A model generated the notes under the pieces. That model had not been told where the DNA came from. It searched no databases and saw only the letters and a list, made by a program, of their open reading frames with translations. 27,974 nt of DNA from an uncultured Bacteroides sp. (GTDB lineage Bacteria > Bacteroidota > Bacteroidia > Bacteroidales > Bacteroidaceae). Of the stretch, positions 23,866-27,974 are shown piece by piece. The stretch spans positions 1 through 27,974 of the forward strand of contig CAAFUN010000007.1 of NCBI GenBank assembly GCA_900766195.1, given 5' to 3'. The position numbers and the translations under genes were made by a program. The stretch's first letter is position 1. The number at the start of each line of letters is the position of its first letter.

Positions 23866-26265
23866 TTATTTCACTGGTATTCTCATCCGATAGAATGATC
23901 GCCAAACGAAAATAAGTCCAATAATCAGGAACGGAATTGCAATATAGATAGAGTAGTCATGTGCGGGGTCATGCTTCATCTCTATACAAATTTCAGTAGC
24001 CAATAATCCGAATAATGTAGAGAACTTAATGATGGGGTTCAGTGATACGGATGATGTATCCTTAAACGGATCGCCTACGGTGTCACCCACAACTGCAGCT
24101 TCGTGCAATGGAGTGTTTTTTTCTTGCAAGTCTACTTCCACTACCTTTTTACTGTTATCCCAGCTACCTCCGGCATTGGCCATGTAGATAGCCTGAAACA
24201 AACCGAACACGGCAATTGAGATAAGGTAGGCTACAAAGAAGTTGGGATCCATAAATGCAAACGACAAGGTAAGTGATATAAGAGCTATAAAGATATTCCA
24301 CATCCCTTTCTGTGCATACTGGGTACATATTTTCACCACTGATTTGGAATCTTCTATATCCGCTTCTTTTTTATTCATATCAAAGGTGCGCTTGATGTAT
24401 TCCACTGCACGGTAAGCCCCAGTGGTAACAGCTTGCATGGATGCGCCACTGAACCAGAAGATAACGGCTCCTCCGCAGATAAGTCCTAGAATAACCGGAG
24501 CATCGGTGAGCGAAAGATGAAGCAGTCCCACTTTTTCGAGCAATAAGATGATGGAGAAGATCATCGTTGTGGCACCTACAACAGCCGTACCTATTAACAC
24601 TGGTTTGGCGGTAGCCTTAAACGTGTTGCCGGCAGAATCATTCGCTTCGAGGAAATGCTTGCCATTCTCAAAATCCGGAGTGAATCCGAAGTCTCTCTTT
24701 ATCTCGTTACTGATATCGGGTATTTGTTCTATTTGAGAAAGCTCAAATACAGATTGGGCATTGTCAGTCACCGGCCCGTAGCTGTCTACGGCAATGGTTA
24801 CCGGTCCCATACAAAGGAAACCAAATGCTACTAATCCAAAAGCAAAAATAGTGGCATGAGGACCAAGGGTCTGGCTAAGTCCAAAGCTGGCAGTGAAATA
24901 AGCAATAGCCATCAGAGCAACAATGAGTAATCCTGTCCAGAAAGCACTGAAATTACCGGCTACAATTCCCGATAGGATGTTCAGTGACGGACCACCTTCA
25001 CGCGATGCCGTAACAATCTCTTGTACATGCTTTGATTTGGAACTGGTGAATATCTTGGTAAATTCCGGAATCAATACCGCCGCTATGGTACCGCAACTGA
25101 TAATGATAGCCAGTTTCCACCAGAGGGTAGTGTCGGCCATATCATAAAGCAGCAGGTGACTCATAAAGAAAGATGTGGAGATGCAAAGTATGGCGGCAAT
25201 CCAGATAAGTCTCATCAATGGCACTTCAAAGTCGAATGATTTCTTGGTGGCATACAGAAGTTTGGAGATGCGTTGGTTGATGAAGAAAGCACAGCCGGAT
25301 AAGAAGTCCATCAGGAAACGCATTCCGAATATCCATACAATCAGTTTAGATTGAGTATCTGGATCGGATACGGCTAATGTGATGAAAGTGATCAGGGCCA
25401 CACCGGTTACACCATAAGTTTCAAATCCATCGGCTGTTGGTCCTACACTGTCGCCGGCATTGTCACCTGTACAGTCAGCTATAACACCAGGATTACGCGG
25501 GTCGTCCTCTTTAACTTTGAAGATTACTTTCATTAAGTCCGAACCGATGTCGGCTATCTTGGTGAAAATACCTCCAGCGATACGTAAAGCACTTGCACCG
25601 AGAGACTCACCAATGGCAAATCCCAAGAAACAGATGCCTACAATGGAACGCGGAACAAAAAGAAGGATACACACCATCATAACCAGTTCCAGCGAGATAA
25701 GGAATAGCCCCACACTCATGCCGGCGCGCAAAGGAATGTTGACTACATCCAGCGGTCGTCCACGAAGCGAAGCGAATGCTGTGCGTGCATTGGCGTAGGT
25801 GTTTACTCTTATGCCATACCACGCTACAGCATAAGATCCCGCCATACCAATGATTGAAAAGGCAAGTACCTGAAGTACGACTGGAAACGATTGTCCTACC
25901 AGACCAAAGAAGTACACACACAGGACAATGGCTATCAGTCCAAACAGCATGACTAAGAATTTACCCTGTTGTAGCAGATAGGTGCGACAGGTCTGATAAA
26001 TTGTGCCTGCCACTTTAAGCATAGATTGATGAGCCGGAAGCTTCTTAACCTGACTGAACAGGTAAAGGCTGAATCCCAATGTTCCTGCTATGATTATTGC
26101 ACCATAGCAAAGAAAGTTCCAGGCAGAGATACTGCCTCCAAAGATGTGAAATACTCCTTCATGAAGATCGGGAATGGAGAGGTCTGCTTCACTGGCATAG
26201 AGGTGGGTTCCCATTCCACCTCCGAATATAGCCAAGAGCAATGCGAATAATTTTGTTTTTTTCAT
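23866..26265 (-). CDS. hppA: Membrane-bound pyrophosphatase, ion-pumping
   Basis: A 799-residue inner-membrane pump with ~16 membrane segments that couples pyrophosphate hydrolysis to Na+ and/or H+ export. The active-site stretch at 253-284 holds the paired DDPRNP, GDNAGD and DGFE acids; second-half motifs include AVDSYGPVTDNAQ and, near the C-terminus, AAVVGDTVGDPFKDTSS. The GGIFTKIADIG segment (231-241) is conserved. An alanine in GNFSAFW fits the K+-dependent subclass, in which K+-independent enzymes have Lys. An N-terminal extension with a signal-like first helix (1-25) is usual in Bacteroidetes members. Na+ versus H+ preference cannot be settled here. It is monocistronic. Confidence 0.93.
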   Translation of the reverse strand: MKKTKLFALLLAIFGGGMGTHLYASEADLSIPDLHEGVFHIFGGSISAWNFLCYGAIIIAGTLGFSLYLFSQVKKLPAHQSMLKVAGTIYQTCRTYLLQQGKFLVMLFGLIAIVLCVYFFGLVGQSFPVVLQVLAFSIIGMAGSYAVAWYGIRVNTYANARTAFASLRGRPLDVVNIPLRAGMSVGLFLISLELVMMVCILLFVPRSIVGICFLGFAIGESLGASALRIAGGIFTKIADIGSDLMKVIFKVKEDDPRNPGVIADCTGDNAGDSVGPTADGFETYGVTGVALITFITLAVSDPDTQSKLIVWIFGMRFLMDFLSGCAFFINQRISKLLYATKKSFDFEVPLMRLIWIAAILCISTSFFMSHLLLYDMADTTLWWKLAIIISCGTIAAVLIPEFTKIFTSSKSKHVQEIVTASREGGPSLNILSGIVAGNFSAFWTGLLIVALMAIAYFTASFGLSQTLGPHATIFAFGLVAFGFLCMGPVTIAVDSYGPVTDNAQSVFELSQIEQIPDISNEIKRDFGFTPDFENGKHFLEANDSAGNTFKATAKPVLIGTAVVGATTMIFSIILLLEKVGLLHLSLTDAPVILGLICGGAVIFWFSGASMQAVTTGAYRAVEYIKRTFDMNKKEADIEDSKSVVKICTQYAQKGMWNIFIALISLTLSFAFMDPNFFVAYLISIAVFGLFQAIYMANAGGSWDNSKKVVEVDLQEKNTPLHEAAVVGDTVGDPFKDTSSVSLNPIIKFSTLFGLLATEICIEMKHDPAHDYSIYIAIPFLIIGLIFVWRSFYRMRIPVK

Positions 26266-26299
26266 GGCATAAATATTTGGTATTAGTAATAACTATAAA

Positions 26300-26342
26300 G
26301 AAAAAAAACAGCTCTAAGGTATGAAATAAACCTTAGAGCTGT
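26300..26342 (-). terminator. Terminator of the uxuA-uxuB operon
   Basis: A perfect 13-bp stem, ACAGCTCTAAGGT (26308-26320) with its complement 26330-26342, has a 9-nt loop. Eight or more A precede it on the plus strand, which read as a U-run on the minus transcript. It separates the SDR gene from hppA. Confidence 0.9.
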
Positions 26343-26407
26343 TTGTGAATAAATACGAATATTCTATAAATAAATAGATTCGTTTAAACCAATTAGCATT
26401 TCTTTAC

Positions 26408-27223
26408 TTATACTCCGCTAAACGCACTGAATCCGCCATCAATAGGGAGCAATGCACCGGTTACAAAACTTGCCGCATCACTGCATAAGAATTGTACGGC
26501 TCCATTAAGCTCGTTGATGTCTCCAAAACGTTTCATTGGCGTTTTTGCTAACACTTTAACGCTGCGATCGGTAAGTGTACCGTCAGGGTTAATGAGAACA
26601 GCGCGATTCTGATCGCCGATAAAGAATCCCGGCGCAATAGCATTGACACGGATGCCATCACCATATTTCAAAGCCATTTCACTTGCCAGCCATTGGGTGA
26701 AGTTGGCTACCGCTGTTTTGGCAGCTGAATACCCGGGCACACGAGTGATGGCACTATATGCTGCCATTGAAGATACATTAACAATGCAGCCCTTCTTCTG
26801 CTGTGCCATTACCTTGCCGAATACCATGGATGGATATACCGTACCGTTCATATTAAGGCTAGTCACTTTCTCCCAACAAGAAATATCCATGTCGAAGAAA
26901 GCCTGATCAGGGGCAAGTGTAGCACCAGGCATATTGCCTCCGGCAATATTCAAAAGAATATCAATACGTTCCCATTTTGCAATAATCTCTGCAGCAAGTT
27001 TCTCCAGACTAGCAATGTCCAGTACATTACCTACGATACCGATGACATCGTCTCCATAAGACTTTAACTCCTCAACACGTTTGTCTAATTGCTCTTGGCG
27101 AATGTCAACAGCAACCACTTTTGCTCCTTGTTGCATGAAACATTTGGCAATGCTGCCTCCCAATACTCCACCGGCACCGGTGATGACAGCTACTTTTCCT
27201 GCAATACTGAATTGTTCATTCAT
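26408..27223 (-). CDS. uxuB: SDR-family D-mannonate/fructuronate oxidoreductase
   Basis: A 271-residue NAD(P)-dependent short-chain dehydrogenase. The cofactor loop is TGAGGVLGG (15-23), NIAGG is at 92-96, catalytic S152 is in NVSS, and the YxxxK pair is Y165/K169. The C-terminus ends DGGFSAF. General SDRs are hard to assign, but this gene lies 59 bp downstream of uxuA, and in Bacteroidetes an SDR-type enzyme in that position interconverts fructuronate and mannonate. It would supply or use D-mannonate in glucuronate breakdown. It differs from the long-chain UxuB of E. coli. A good Shine-Dalgarno (AAAGGAAG) lies before the ATG. The gene symbol is by analogy of function. Confidence 0.8.
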   Translation of the reverse strand: MNEQFSIAGKVAVITGAGGVLGGSIAKCFMQQGAKVVAVDIRQEQLDKRVEELKSYGDDVIGIVGNVLDIASLEKLAAEIIAKWERIDILLNIAGGNMPGATLAPDQAFFDMDISCWEKVTSLNMNGTVYPSMVFGKVMAQQKKGCIVNVSSMAAYSAITRVPGYSAAKTAVANFTQWLASEMALKYGDGIRVNAIAPGFFIGDQNRAVLINPDGTLTDRSVKVLAKTPMKRFGDINELNGAVQFLCSDAASFVTGALLPIDGGFSAFSGV

Positions 27224-27282
27224 TGTATCTTCCTTTCTTTATCTTTTTAATTTCTGATAATATTCTATTGTAACATTTGCTT

Positions 27283-27858
27283 TTATTGATGAGATGATTT
27301 CAACTCATCATCCACTACTGCCATCATGCCTTCCACCTGAGCAAGTGCCAGCATTCGTCCGTGGAAGGAATATCCGGGATTGTATCCTTTATCTTCGTCT
27401 CCCAACATCATGCGCCCGTGGTCTACGCGCATAGGTAGTGCAGGATTTTCCTTTTCAAATATCCGGATGAGATCAATGAGATGTCCGCGTCCTTCCAGAT
27501 GCGAGCTTTCGATGAAGTTTCCTCCCGGCATTGCTGCCGTACTACGCAGATGAACGAAATGGGTTCTTGATGCAAACTTCTTTGCCAGCTCGCGAGTATC
27601 GTTGTGTGTACCAGCACTCAACGAACCGGCACAGAAGGTCAGTCCATTGTGTGGATTGTCCACCGCATTTAGAAACCATGCAATATCTTCTTCGTTGGTG
27701 ACGATACGAGGTAAGCCCAGTACCTGAAAAGGAGGATCGTCGGGGTGTACGCACATGTTTATACCATATTCGTTGCAAACGGGCATAATTGCAGCAAGAA
27801 AGTAGCGCATGTTTTCTCTCAGTGCTTCTCTATCTATACCTTTATATAATGCCAACCA
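27283..27858 (-). pseudogene. uxuA: Mannonate dehydratase, C-terminal half only
   Basis: The last ~190 residues of UxuA, which dehydrates D-mannonate to 2-keto-3-deoxygluconate. Recognisable stretches are LALYKGIDREALRENMRYFL, MCVHPDDPPFQVLGLPRIV and NGLTFCAGSLSAG; the later HFVHLR and HLEGRGH carry metal or substrate contacts. The full protein is ~390-400 residues, so roughly the first half is missing. Continuity ends at about 27855: codon 27858 is TGG and the next is TAG (27859-27861), where intact homologues keep reading. The gene is therefore truly interrupted or the contig is misjoined there. The stop (TAA, 27283-27285) is normal, and uxuB follows 59 bp on. Confidence 0.85.
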
Positions 27859-27974
27859 CTAGTGTCCACTAAAGATTAGCGGATTCCCCCGTAAGTTATT
27901 AAATAACAATGCATTAGAGTTCATATTCCTGCGTGACGATTTGAATGGATTACATTTGCAACCAATAAGCAAAC
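27859..27974. mobile_element. Possible insertion-sequence end or misjoined contig tail
   Basis: About 116 bp that cannot be read as UxuA in any frame I checked. It begins at the uxuA break with CCACTA repeated 10 bp apart (27856-27861 and 27866-27871). It then shows an inverted repeat GTTATT-a-AATAAC (27895-27907) and a TACATTTG promoter-like element (27951-27958) pointing out of the contig. This layout suits the tip of an insertion sequence, but no transposase is present, so this is a weak call. Confidence 0.35.

Overview
The window looks like one edge-to-edge assembly contig from a gut-type Bacteroidales bacterium, most likely a Bacteroides. The evidence is the gene content (a PCMD-domain lipoprotein paired with a beta-barrel, DUF5687 permease, pyrophosphate-driven pump, SDR-type uxuB beside uxuA, GH9 plus deacetylase fusion), weak Shine-Dalgarno sites, and repeated copies of the Bacteroidetes -7 promoter element TAnnTTTG at sensible distances from starts. 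Both ends look like assembly boundaries: bases 1-20 are the 3' end of the Illumina TruSeq adapter, and the last ~115 bases interrupt uxuA with unrelated DNA that may be the end of an insertion sequence.

Layout. 21-2483 (-): C-terminally cut GH9 glycosidase fused to a polysaccharide-deacetylase-like domain. 2790-4027 (+): cbpA and cbpM, a DnaJ-type co-chaperone and its modulator, followed by a terminator. 4123-6045 (+): a PCMD lipoprotein and an outer-membrane barrel, an apparent surface-protein operon. 6207-7487 (-): metY, divergent from a LysM-like plus Amidase_3 cell-wall amidase (7650-8771, +). 8772-9287: gene-free and carrying a 22-bp-period array of dyad-symmetric sites. 9288-9992 (+): TIGR02757/DUF2400 protein, convergent with the uracil permease uraA (10035-11231, -). 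11489-11722 (+): yecH. 12116-12517 (+): orphan single-domain response regulator. 12589-15832 (-): DUF5687 permease, ABC ATPase and a TraB/GumN-like protein. 15975-18818 (-): large periplasmic M16 protease. 19004-21844 (-): miaA, a lipid kinase and kdsA. 21845-22508: gene-free, with a candidate ~60-nt small RNA and a second 22/44-bp-period repeat array. 22509-23667 (-): barrel plus lipoprotein, 1 nt apart. 23866-26265 (-): hppA. 26408-27858 (-): SDR mannonate/fructuronate oxidoreductase and truncated uxuA.

Much of the window serves the cell envelope (barrels, lipoproteins, amidase, M16 protease, Kdo synthesis, lipid kinase) and carbohydrate use (GH9 fusion, uxuA/uxuB). The rest is housekeeping: chaperones, sulfur amino acids, uracil uptake, tRNA modification and ion-gradient energetics. 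No rRNA, tRNA, CRISPR array, prophage or complete mobile element was seen. The signals least explained by known genes are the two 22-bp-period intergenic arrays (8964-9051 and 22280-22389) and the promoter-plus-terminator cassette at 22036-22134.
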